In this document: positions 55,919 through 63,510 of the stretch, one piece after another | How the letters are laid out: the number at the start of each line of letters is the position of its first letter | How positions within the stretch are numbered: the first letter of the stretch is position 1 | Assembly (NCBI GenBank): GCA_041748175.1 | Contig: JBGTDU010000083.1 | Span: forward strand, 1-64,000 | Reading direction: 5' to 3' | DNA from: JAHEJB01 sp041748175 | GTDB lineage: Bacteria > Bacteroidota > Rhodothermia > Rhodothermales > Rubricoccaceae | DNA: 64,000 bases | The notes under the pieces: generated by a model | What the model saw: only the letters and a program-made list of their open reading frames with translations | Databases searched by the model: none | Told to the model about the DNA's origin: nothing | Made by a program: the position numbers and the translations under genes

Positions 55919-57190
55919 CTACGAGTCCGATCGCCTACCATGTGACCGCCCAGAGAGAATGTTCCAAAGAAATCGAACCGGCCGCACAATCAGATACAAC
56001 GGAGCCAATGCACTTGGCAAAGAGACAAAAGCGCGATCGGCCTCGGATGGACGAATGGACACCGACACATTCTGATAAAATTTCCTGGCTCGATCTCCTA
56101 CCTTTTCGACTACCTGTCCCAACTTGTCGCGCTTTGACTCACGAACCAGCATGTGGAAGCGCAGTTCGGCTCGAAGCCGTTCTCGGGTTTCCTCGCGCGC
56201 CGTAGCGCGCTCGCGTATGTGCGATGCCAGCTTGATGAACGTTTCTTCTTCCTCCCGTATCCGTGCCTCAGCGCCCTCCGGGAGGGACGCGCCCAGCCAA
56301 GCCCAAGCCAAATAGAGGCCCAGGTACAACATCCGCGCACAATCTTTCTGCTCGGCCTCGGCAATCAATCTCGACCAGTCGATAACCGGGTGGGAACCGA
56401 GTAGCTCCGCAACATCGCATACCCAGATAAGCTGCCGCCAAGCGTGCTTGGCACCATGGACACAAAGGAATAGCAACAAATCCTCTGTACCCAGAACGCC
56501 GACCTCTACATTACCGACGGTCGCCTGCGACGTTCGGGACCAAATCTGATCGATGTCGTGGTGGAGCTCGAATCGCCGGTGTACGAGGGCCGTGTGTAAC
56601 TCTGCCTTGAAGCCCTTTTCGTCATTGAAGAATTCGTAGGCCGACTGGCTAGCGATAAATGCCTGTTCCTGCTTTGGGCTCATCGGCGGATCGGGGCGGT
56701 AGCCCATTCCAACCAGAAGCTCCTTCGCTTGCAACACGTTCTTGAGTCGCACGAGGATATCAAGATCGCCGAATGGACGCAGGCCAAGATCCTGATAGCA
56801 CGACACGCCGAGTACGGGGCCTTTCAACACAACATGTTCGATCGACTCGGCGAGAAACGCAAGGTGAATGCGCAGGAGTTCCTGCGTATATGCCAGCGCT
56901 CGATGCGCCACGTCCGTTCGATCTCCGACAAGAACTTCGCGGATTGGGGGTGGGATTGCAATTCGACATTCCTCCAAAGATCTAAAGATCAACGGCGCGA
57001 GTCGGTGGCGCCAGGCGAGTTCGTACAGGCGCTCCCAGGTCAAGCCGCTCTCAGCGAGAACCCGAATGTTCCGTCGTTCTTCGTCGGTTCGCCTGGTTCG
57101 CGCGAGAGCCAGGAGCATACTCATCTCCAGATCATCGTTCGTAGGCTTGCGCGGTTCGTCTACTTTCGCTATGTGCCTACGCCATCTCAT
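55919..57190 (-). CDS. Lasso peptide-associated nucleotidyltransferase family protein (N)
   Basis: 423 aa. The nucleotidyltransferase core is HVVLKGPVLGVSCYQDLGLR followed by PFGDLDILVR: Lys123-Gly124 and the two Asp of GDLD (142, 144), as in the NTP_transf_5 family. HTALVHRRFELHHDIDQIW and LLLFLCVHGAKHAWRQLIW are further family segments. Members recur in lasso clusters that also have an HprK-like kinase (paeninodin, pseudomycoidin); in pseudomycoidin the partner is reported, from memory, to add sugar to the phosphate. Here it is the last lasso gene, coupled to the exporter by a 4-base overlap. A role in decorating the phosphorylated C-terminus is inferred. Confidence 0.85.
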   Translation of the reverse strand: MRWRRHIAKVDEPRKPTNDDLEMSMLLALARTRRTDEERRNIRVLAESGLTWERLYELAWRHRLAPLIFRSLEECRIAIPPPIREVLVGDRTDVAHRALAYTQELLRIHLAFLAESIEHVVLKGPVLGVSCYQDLGLRPFGDLDILVRLKNVLQAKELLVGMGYRPDPPMSPKQEQAFIASQSAYEFFNDEKGFKAELHTALVHRRFELHHDIDQIWSRTSQATVGNVEVGVLGTEDLLLFLCVHGAKHAWRQLIWVCDVAELLGSHPVIDWSRLIAEAEQKDCARMLYLGLYLAWAWLGASLPEGAEARIREEEETFIKLASHIRERATAREETRERLRAELRFHMLVRESKRDKLGQVVEKVGDRARKFYQNVSVSIRPSEADRAFVSLPSALAPLYLIVRPVRFLWNILSGRSHGRRSDS

Positions 57191-59088
57191 TGTGGCGCAT
57201 CATACGTTGGCCATTTTTTATGACCAGCTGTGTCGCTGATTGCCTCCTCGCCGACGTTTGTGTCTGCGACCTGACGTTTCCATGACGAGCCATACAGGCC
57301 ACCATTTGCAACCAATTCAATGTGAGTCCCCTGCTCTACGATAGCACCCTCTTTCATCACAACAATAGAATCGGCATTCCGCGCAACGGAAAACCGGTGC
57401 GTAATCAACAACGTGGTATTTCCTTCGGTGTGTCGGCGGAACCGATCAAACCAATCCGCCTCCGACCACGAATCCATGCGACTCGTCGGTTCGTCGAGAA
57501 GGATGATCGGAGCGGCTCTGTAAAGTGCGCGAGCAAGAGCCAGTCGCTGCCATTCTCCCCCACTCAGCTCTTGCCCGTCGGTGAACCATTTGCCGAGTTG
57601 CGAATCATACCCATGGGGGAGTTGGAGCATGCGTTCGTGTATGCCCGCCGCGGTGGCGGCGCCCACCATGCGCTCTAGATCGGGTGGAAGGGCAACGTTG
57701 CCCATCGTAATGCTCTCCCTGGCGCTAGCATGATAGTTGACAGGCAGCTGAAAGAGCGCCGCAATTCTGGATCGCAGTTCGTCAACATCAAGGCTTCGCA
57801 GATCACATCCGTCAACCTCTATGGTCCCCGAATCCGGATCATACAATCTGGCCAGCAGCTTGAATACAGTGCTTTTACCAGCTCCGTTCTCACCCACAAT
57901 TGCCACGATCTTTCCCGCCGGAATGAACAGGTTGAACTCCTCCAGAACCGGGGCATCTGTTCCTGGATAGGTGAACGTCACGTTCGTCATGCGAATTCCG
58001 TCTTCCAGTCGCTCCGGCGGCCTGGCAGGCGAAGGCGGCGACGCGACGGACGGCTTGCGGTCGAGAAACTCAAAAAGATGCCCCAGGAACAGGCCGTGTT
58101 CGTGCACCTGGCCAAAAGCGCTGAGTAGCGTTCGCATCAGACCCTGGCCACGACTAAACGCCTGATAAAACAGCGCGAGGTCTCCCAGCGATCCGTTTCC
58201 CTGAATAACCCTCCAGCCCATCCATCCCATGACGAGACCGACGACGAGTAAACCGAACGCGGCAGCAAGCAAGCGAACAGAGACTTGTCGCCTCTCGATC
58301 GCTATCCGCTCGCGACGCAGCACAAGGCGGATAGCCTGATAGGCCGGCTGATAAAGTGCTCTCAATCCGAAAATGCGGACTTCCGCAGCGGTAAGGCTGT
58401 GTGTGAGCACCTGGTCGAAATACTGCGCTCGTCTGTGGTCTTCCGTTCGCCGATGCCACCAGCTATGGTATTGACGGTTGTACCGAACCAGAACAAGGAA
58501 AGCGGGGAACGTACTCAGTGCCAGCGCAGCGGGTATCCAAAGCCCGTATGGGAGCAGAACGGTGGCCATGGCCACCAGCGCAATGGCGTCGCGAAGAAAA
58601 CCGCCGACAGACGTAAGTAGCGCCAAGGGGCGGTTCTGAGACTCTTCGAGGACACGATAGAGTTCGTCGTAATACTCGGGCGATTCGTAGTATGCGTAAT
58701 CTGTTTCGGCCGACTTGCGGTGGACGAGAGATCGGATATGATCGCCAACCAGCTCGGCTTGAGCAATGCTCACCCAGCGCGAGATCGACTCGACAACGTG
58801 CGTGGCGAGCATGACAAGCCCGAGCAACGCGGCATAAAGGATCAGCAGATTGAGTCCACCTGGCGCGCCTCGAAGACCAATTGCAGTCACAGCCGCGTCA
58901 ACGACATACTTGACGAGAACCACCGACGCGGCCGGAAGCAACCCCTGGATGACGAGCAGGAACACACTCGCGGTCGTCCACCCTGGGGCACCCTGCCACG
59001 CTGTCCGCAACGCTCGCGGCATGAGCAGCAACGCACCTCGGAACTTCCCAAACCGCGTCCTAGGGTAAGACGAAATCATCGACTGCAT
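57187..59088 (-). CDS. ABC transporter, fused permease-ATPase, lasso peptide exporter (D)
   Basis: 633 aa. About six membrane segments in the first 310 residues, no C39 peptidase domain, which fits a lasso exporter since the B2 protease removes the leader. The ATPase has Walker A VGENGAGKSTVFKL (398-411), signature ELSGGEWQRLALARAL, Walker B IILLDEPTSRMD and the H-loop LLITHRFS. Start is ATG 59086-59088. It lies downstream of the precursor terminator, so it needs read-through or its own promoter in the 144-bp gap. It probably exports the mature peptide and gives immunity. The ATPase differs clearly from the polysaccharide exporter at 20204. Confidence 0.9.
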   Translation of the reverse strand: MQSMISSYPRTRFGKFRGALLLMPRALRTAWQGAPGWTTASVFLLVIQGLLPAASVVLVKYVVDAAVTAIGLRGAPGGLNLLILYAALLGLVMLATHVVESISRWVSIAQAELVGDHIRSLVHRKSAETDYAYYESPEYYDELYRVLEESQNRPLALLTSVGGFLRDAIALVAMATVLLPYGLWIPAALALSTFPAFLVLVRYNRQYHSWWHRRTEDHRRAQYFDQVLTHSLTAAEVRIFGLRALYQPAYQAIRLVLRRERIAIERRQVSVRLLAAAFGLLVVGLVMGWMGWRVIQGNGSLGDLALFYQAFSRGQGLMRTLLSAFGQVHEHGLFLGHLFEFLDRKPSVASPPSPARPPERLEDGIRMTNVTFTYPGTDAPVLEEFNLFIPAGKIVAIVGENGAGKSTVFKLLARLYDPDSGTIEVDGCDLRSLDVDELRSRIAALFQLPVNYHASARESITMGNVALPPDLERMVGAATAAGIHERMLQLPHGYDSQLGKWFTDGQELSGGEWQRLALARALYRAAPIILLDEPTSRMDSWSEADWFDRFRRHTEGNTTLLITHRFSVARNADSIVVMKEGAIVEQGTHIELVANGGLYGSSWKRQVADTNVGEEAISDTAGHKKWPTYDAPQ

Positions 59089-59232
59089 CGACTTGGGACT
59101 ACCTGATAAACGCCAGGCAACGCACTAACTCGGCTTCGAAAGCTACGTAGAGACGATTTCAGTAGGTGCGCCGACCTTCGCGTAGATGCGCCCAGTGCGC
59201 ACCGACCAGGGAGACGAGCTTTGGGCTCTGAA

Positions 59233-59275
59233 CAAAAAAAGGCGCGACGACTCAATGAAGCACAGTCGTCGCGCC
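59233..59275 (-). terminator. Rho-independent terminator after the lasso precursor gene
   Basis: A perfect 12-bp stem (arms 59241-59252 and 59264-59275, GGCGCGACGACT and its complement) with an 11-base loop, followed on the minus strand by a run of seven T (59234-59240). It starts 18 bases after the precursor stop. It is the only textbook terminator I found in the window and would give a short abundant transcript for the precursor, with partial read-through to the exporter genes. Confidence 0.9.
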
Positions 59276-59293
59276 CTTGCGAGCGGAAGCCGC

Positions 59294-59461
59294 TCAGGAG
59301 CCGGGGGGCGGCGTCCTATCTCGACCACCAATTATGGCGTCTGCGATAGGTGCACGAGCCCTTGGGCCCTTGGTCAGGTCCTCCACGTCGCCATGTACAA
59401 TCAACCGAGGCGGTTGGTAAGGCTTCTTCACCTGAACGCCTGGTTTATTGAGGTTGTCCAT
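59294..59461 (-). CDS. Lasso peptide precursor (A)
   Basis: 55 aa from ATG 59459-59461, with GGAG (59470-59473) 8 bases upstream. The leader contains YQPPRLIVHGDVEDLT, the YxxPxLxxxGxxxxLT pattern bound by the RRE protein of lasso systems. Thr30 at the -2 position predicts cleavage after Lys31, giving a 24-residue core that begins GPRARAPIAD and ends RDRTPPPGS. Gly1 is the expected ring amine. The first acidic residue is Asp10 (and next Asp17), outside the usual ring positions 7-9. The C-terminal Ser is the residue phosphorylated by lasso kinases such as PadeK/ThcoK. Upstream is the cyclase gene, with a 263-bp gap that may carry a promoter. Confidence 0.9.
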   Translation of the reverse strand: MDNLNKPGVQVKKPYQPPRLIVHGDVEDLTKGPRARAPIADAIIGGRDRTPPPGS

Positions 59462-59724
59462 ATGACAAACTCCATGGTTAGTTGATGGGACGCGAAGAGT
59501 AGGGGCCGACGTGAGCCGACGTCCTACATTCGTTCGGTGCAAAGTACCCACCGAAATTGGAAGCTTAAGGTGTGAACAGCCTGGCCAACAAGATGACTGG
59601 ACAGCCAGGACGGCCACGGAGATCTACTAATTGCCTTCTATTCATACCCACTCGACCGCCATGCAGACGCAGGCATGGGCAGGCTGAGTTTTCGACCGAC
59701 GCTGCACACCGTTCCGTGTGTCAT

Positions 59725-61620
59725 TCAAGAGTCCTTGTCAAGCCATCTGGAGAGAACCACGGCAAACCAGGCTAGCTGACTTGACGAAGACCTGGCGGCA
59801 CCGGTCTCGTCGACGAGGCGCTTTTTAAGCACGGAAAGGTCGAGAAATTGACCCAGCGCCCCCGATTCATCTCGAAGCATGGTGCCGATGTCTGCGCGAC
59901 CAAGGCTCGACACTGCCCGCTCGAAATTGCGACTCAGGTCGGCCTTGTCTTTGCGCTCTCGGATCATCGGCGGCAAGAGCGGCTCCATACCTCTCCGCAG
60001 TATCGATCGGGACGCGCCAGCCATTAGCACCTGGTCTCTCGGGATCGCGAGGCAGAAGGACAATAGGCGACGGTCCGTGAAAGGCAAGCTAACCTCTATG
60101 CCAAAGGCCGCCGCCGTCTTATTCAGGGTCGCAAAGACATTCGCATAGGCTGGTGATGTGATATCCTTGAAGTGTTGGTGTCGCGCCGAGAGGAAACGAG
60201 CTCGCGGGAGCAGATTCAGATCTTGCAGGCGATCGAACATTCGGACTCTCTGGCGAAGCTCAGGCGTAAGCGCTTCGCTGAGCGCCTTCCACTGCTGATC
60301 GTGATCCTCGAAACCAAACCGGGATGCGCTTCTTCGAATGAATGCGGGAATTAGAGGATCCAAGCTGTTTCTGGCGTAGGCGAGTTTGGCCCACCGCGAT
60401 CCGAGGCCGTCATGATTAGCCATGCCATTGACGACTCTCGCCCAACGCAACCAGTGGCCGACCTTGAATAGCTCGGTCGCCCACGCCTCTCCGAATGAGA
60501 TGGTGCTATCGCCAAAAAACCCATCAAGAATGACACGAATGCCGGCCTGTTGGGCCTTCTCCCACGCTGCCCAATGCAAAAATAGGTTTACGGCGATGTG
60601 GGGTTCGTCCGCGTGCCACAGCACCCTCTCTATGTCGTGGAACGCACTAAGCTGGTCGCCATCAACCAATAGCTTTTTCAAGCCGCCCCCGCGCCAGATC
60701 GCCTCCATGTAGTCCCTTTCGTCACATGCGGGAAACTGGTCGAAAAGGAAAGAAAGGGTGGTCAAGTCCTGGTTGGCACGACCAAGATGCCGGACCATCG
60801 CTGTAATAGACGAGGAGTCGAGCCCTCCACTAAGCATAGTTCCAAGGGGAAAGGCGCTGCGCATCCTGCAGCGAACGGCTTCGCCAAACAGTTCGCGAAA
60901 GGCTTCGGCATATGCCATCGCCGACCCCAGGCGGATCTCCTTCTCGGGATCGAGCTGCCAGTGTGTTGCGCTCTGGGCGCCGCGCTGTGAGACGGTCAAC
61001 GTTTCGGCTGGGCGAAGACTCTTCACATCCGAATAGAATGTCCGCTCCGCTTCCTCTTCGACCATCATCATATAATCTGCCACACGGACTTCGTCCACGT
61101 CCTGGCTAACACCCGAAAGGGTCAGTAGGGCCTTTATTTCAGACGCAAACGCGAAGAAGCAGCCAGGTTTGTACACGTAGTAGAGCGGCCGCAATCCCAG
61201 AGCATCGCGCACGCAAACAAGCTTGTGGTCACGTGCATTCCAAACCGCCACAGCATAGGCCCCGACGACGTGCTCCGGGAAAGAATCACCCCACGCCAGG
61301 TAGGCGGCCATGACGAGTTCGGGGTCCGTTGAAATAGTGGAGAGAACGCGCGTCCCTAGTGCTGTGATGAGTTCCTCTCGATTGTCAACACGTGCGTCCG
61401 CAGCCAGGACTACGTTAGCGACGCGATCAACGATAGGCTGCGCCTCGTGCAAGGATTCCGTGGTGGTGTGCCTGAGCACGTGGCCGATCGCCACATTGTC
61501 TTCGACCCACAAACCCTTGCCATCGCCACCTCGGTGGGCGAGTAATTCGAGCATGCTCCCCAAATCTCGTGCGTCAGCGGACTTCCTATCGAGATGATAG
61601 ATCCCAGCGATCCCGCTCAT
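59725..61620 (-). CDS. Lasso peptide cyclase, asparagine synthetase-like (C)
   Basis: 631 aa. N-terminal glutaminase-like domain begins MSGIAGIYHLDRKSADARDL: the catalytic Cys2 of true amidotransferases is Ser, as expected for lasso cyclases, which use an intramolecular amine. The synthetase domain has the PPi-loop MLSGGLDSSSITAM (SGGLDS, 264-269). It adenylates the Asp/Glu side chain of the core and closes the macrolactam with the N-terminal amine. Start overlaps the B2 stop by 4 bases (ATGA). About 59462-59724 between this gene and the precursor holds no recognised gene; a 26-codon frame there lacks lasso features. Confidence 0.92.
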   Translation of the reverse strand: MSGIAGIYHLDRKSADARDLGSMLELLAHRGGDGKGLWVEDNVAIGHVLRHTTTESLHEAQPIVDRVANVVLAADARVDNREELITALGTRVLSTISTDPELVMAAYLAWGDSFPEHVVGAYAVAVWNARDHKLVCVRDALGLRPLYYVYKPGCFFAFASEIKALLTLSGVSQDVDEVRVADYMMMVEEEAERTFYSDVKSLRPAETLTVSQRGAQSATHWQLDPEKEIRLGSAMAYAEAFRELFGEAVRCRMRSAFPLGTMLSGGLDSSSITAMVRHLGRANQDLTTLSFLFDQFPACDERDYMEAIWRGGGLKKLLVDGDQLSAFHDIERVLWHADEPHIAVNLFLHWAAWEKAQQAGIRVILDGFFGDSTISFGEAWATELFKVGHWLRWARVVNGMANHDGLGSRWAKLAYARNSLDPLIPAFIRRSASRFGFEDHDQQWKALSEALTPELRQRVRMFDRLQDLNLLPRARFLSARHQHFKDITSPAYANVFATLNKTAAAFGIEVSLPFTDRRLLSFCLAIPRDQVLMAGASRSILRRGMEPLLPPMIRERKDKADLSRNFERAVSSLGRADIGTMLRDESGALGQFLDLSVLKKRLVDETGAARSSSSQLAWFAVVLSRWLDKDS

Positions 61621-62090
61621 TCCGCCGCCTCAATGCCGCTGAATAGTTCATATTCTGCCAGCCTCTCCGTTGCACCGACGATAACCTCTCCATTGCTCTC
61701 AACCCACGCATGTGCAGAGAGCGCGCCTGCATTGTCCCTCATTGCACCGAGGTGAATACGAGCGGGAAGGCTGCGGCGCCAATACTGAAAACATACGGTC
61801 AGTGCCTGAGGCAGGCATGGGTGCCCCGGGAAGATTCGATGTGCCACTCGCTCTACCCGCTCTGCCCGCGCTAGGGCCCCCCGGAAATCATCCTTCGCCT
61901 TCGCCGGGAGCAAGCGGGCAGCCCGCTCCACGCCGGCGAGCACACGCGGATACGACGAGGACCTCAGCGCGACGTAAACCAGCAAAAGGAGACTGGCAGT
62001 ATGCCCGATCCTAAGCTGTTCCCGAATCGGCCGTCCGGTCCACCGAGGTAGCAGTTGCATTGGCAGAAACTGTCTTGGTAGTTCTGGCAT
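61617..62090 (-). CDS. Lasso peptide B2 leader protease (transglutaminase-like)
   Basis: 157 aa, the usual length for a separate B2 protein. The Cys protease core is IFPGHPCLPQALTVCFQYW (Cys92) and SAHAWVESNGEVIVG (His127); the third catalytic residue is probably Glu131 or a nearby acid. It removes the leader after Lys31 of the precursor, working with B1. The gene is between the kinase gene (34 bases upstream) and the cyclase gene (4-base overlap). Confidence 0.92.
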   Translation of the reverse strand: MPELPRQFLPMQLLPRWTGRPIREQLRIGHTASLLLLVYVALRSSSYPRVLAGVERAARLLPAKAKDDFRGALARAERVERVAHRIFPGHPCLPQALTVCFQYWRRSLPARIHLGAMRDNAGALSAHAWVESNGEVIVGATERLAEYELFSGIEAAE

Positions 62091-62124
62091 GGTACGCTTC
62101 CAATCGGAAACGAAGCCGCGCTTT

Positions 62125-63111
62125 TTATTGTGCTGGGTTAGCGACCAACGAGTTCATGTGGTCCTCCACTGCCTTGACCACCTGGGGAAGGAGTTCAAGC
62201 CCAGGCGGCCTGGTCAATCGGAGGATCGGCACAGAATGCGCGAGGCGAAGCGCTTGCCCAAAATGTGTCGCTGTCACACCAACGGAGGTCAAGAACCGAG
62301 GCAGGTATGCATGTCTCAGAATCTCGATCATTGAGGCCTGGCCCTCAATTCGTTCTATGTCGATGGCCAGCCCAGGCGAAAGGACAATCGCCGCCGCGAG
62401 TGGTGGTGGCGGTGTCGCGACCAATCCCGGCCAGACCATTCGTTTCTCGAAATCGGGATGGACCCTGGCATAGCCGGATTCGTTTTCATGCAGTGCTGCC
62501 CGGAGAGCATCCGGCCACAATTTCAAACCACCATGTCCGCGCCGTGGGCGCGGCACCTCGCCGTCCTCCCACCGGAGAGCAAGCACATCATCGGTTACGA
62601 GTTGGAACCCTCCGCGCACGAGTGCGGCGGCCAACGTCGACTTTCCTTCTCCCGGAAAGCCCAACAGCGCTACGGTTCCTTCTGGTACTGAAACAGAGCT
62701 CGCATGCAACACGAACTCACCTCGCTGAGCAAGTAGGACACCTAAACCAACGCCGAGCACGAGTGGGCCCAGCACATCGTCGCCTATCCCACGCCTAGGA
62801 GAAATGTCAATTGTATGCCCACTTGCTATATGCAACTCGCCGACAGAATTCCACCCAATCGTTAAAGCCTGCGCAGTGCCTTCAACGTAGCGACCATCCT
62901 CGTCTCCTGGGCGTCGCGGCGAAACCAACTCATTGCCCTTCCTTACGAAGGCATCCACAGAATCCGTTTCAGGAAGGCGCGGAAGATTCAGAAACTGGAC
63001 GTCGGATCGCAGGGCCAAGCCATAAGCGAGATAGCTGGGTTGATGCCCACTGGTTCCGTCTTTGGATAGTCCCGGAGACTCTGTGATTTGAATTCGGGCT
63101 GAGTGGGCCAC
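62125..63111 (-). CDS. HprK-like lasso peptide kinase (K)
   Basis: 328 aa, GTG start. FVLHASSVSV (His136) and the P-loop LGFPGEGKSTLAAALV (GFPGEGKST, 151-159), then LVTDDVLALRW (Asp174, Asp175), are the HPr kinase-like active-site elements. N-terminal part (about 25-130) has the beta-rich segment typical of PqqD/HprK-linked lasso kinases. These kinases phosphorylate the C-terminal Ser of the precursor before maturation (ThcoK, PadeK, PsmK). The precursor here ends in Ser, so substrate and enzyme agree. Located between B1 (18 bases upstream) and B2. Confidence 0.88.
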   Translation of the reverse strand: MAHSARIQITESPGLSKDGTSGHQPSYLAYGLALRSDVQFLNLPRLPETDSVDAFVRKGNELVSPRRPGDEDGRYVEGTAQALTIGWNSVGELHIASGHTIDISPRRGIGDDVLGPLVLGVGLGVLLAQRGEFVLHASSVSVPEGTVALLGFPGEGKSTLAAALVRGGFQLVTDDVLALRWEDGEVPRPRRGHGGLKLWPDALRAALHENESGYARVHPDFEKRMVWPGLVATPPPPLAAAIVLSPGLAIDIERIEGQASMIEILRHAYLPRFLTSVGVTATHFGQALRLAHSVPILRLTRPPGLELLPQVVKAVEDHMNSLVANPAQ

Positions 63112-63129
63112 GTCTATATTCAGTCTTGT

Positions 63130-63459
63130 TTATAACGCCGATTCGGATGAGACACTCGCCAGCCCTTCGGCTTCCAATGTTCGTATGAACTCTGAAACAT
63201 CTCGAACTGCGTCACACCTCGCGACATCGAACACGCACACTATTTCATCCAATAACTCGCCAAATGTCCGCGCACGTTGAAGGTGGCGCCAAACATGCAT
63301 AGCGACGGCTTCGAGTCCGTAATACGTACCCGTTGTGAGCCCAAGGAGCACCACCTCGTCGCCTATCGTGGCAGAAAGGTGGTTTTTCGTTATTGTAATC
63401 GTTGCCGAATCATCAATCATGGGATGGTGGGCCCCGGAAGTGTATGATGCTTCTTTCAT
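63130..63459 (-). CDS. Lasso peptide RRE protein B1 (PqqD-like)
   Basis: 109 aa. ITKNHLSATIGDEVVLLGLT followed by TGTYYGLEAVAMHVWRHL is the winged PqqD/RRE fold: three beta strands with a DxxTGxYYxLNxxxxxIW-like centre. The C-terminal helices carry FGELLDEIVCVFDV and VRDVSEFIRTLEAEGL. It binds the YQPPRL leader segment and delivers the precursor to B2 and perhaps to the kinase. It is the first gene of the lasso operon, 51 bases after the response regulator gene, from which it may be co-transcribed. Confidence 0.9.
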   Translation of the reverse strand: MKEASYTSGAHHPMIDDSATITITKNHLSATIGDEVVLLGLTTGTYYGLEAVAMHVWRHLQRARTFGELLDEIVCVFDVARCDAVRDVSEFIRTLEAEGLASVSSESAL

Positions 63460-63510
63460 TGTATTCTGTGCTCACGAATTCCAACGTGGGCGGCTAGATT
63501 TAAGCTTGTC

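Noticed and set aside
59600..59680. A 26-codon minus-strand frame between the lasso cyclase and precursor genes, considered as a second precursor
   Set aside because: It lacks the YxxPxLxxxG leader pattern and the LT cleavage site.
59737..59742. TTGACA -35-like hexamer on the minus strand before the lasso precursor
   Set aside because: It lies in the last codons of the cyclase gene and no -10-like hexamer follows at 16-18 bases.
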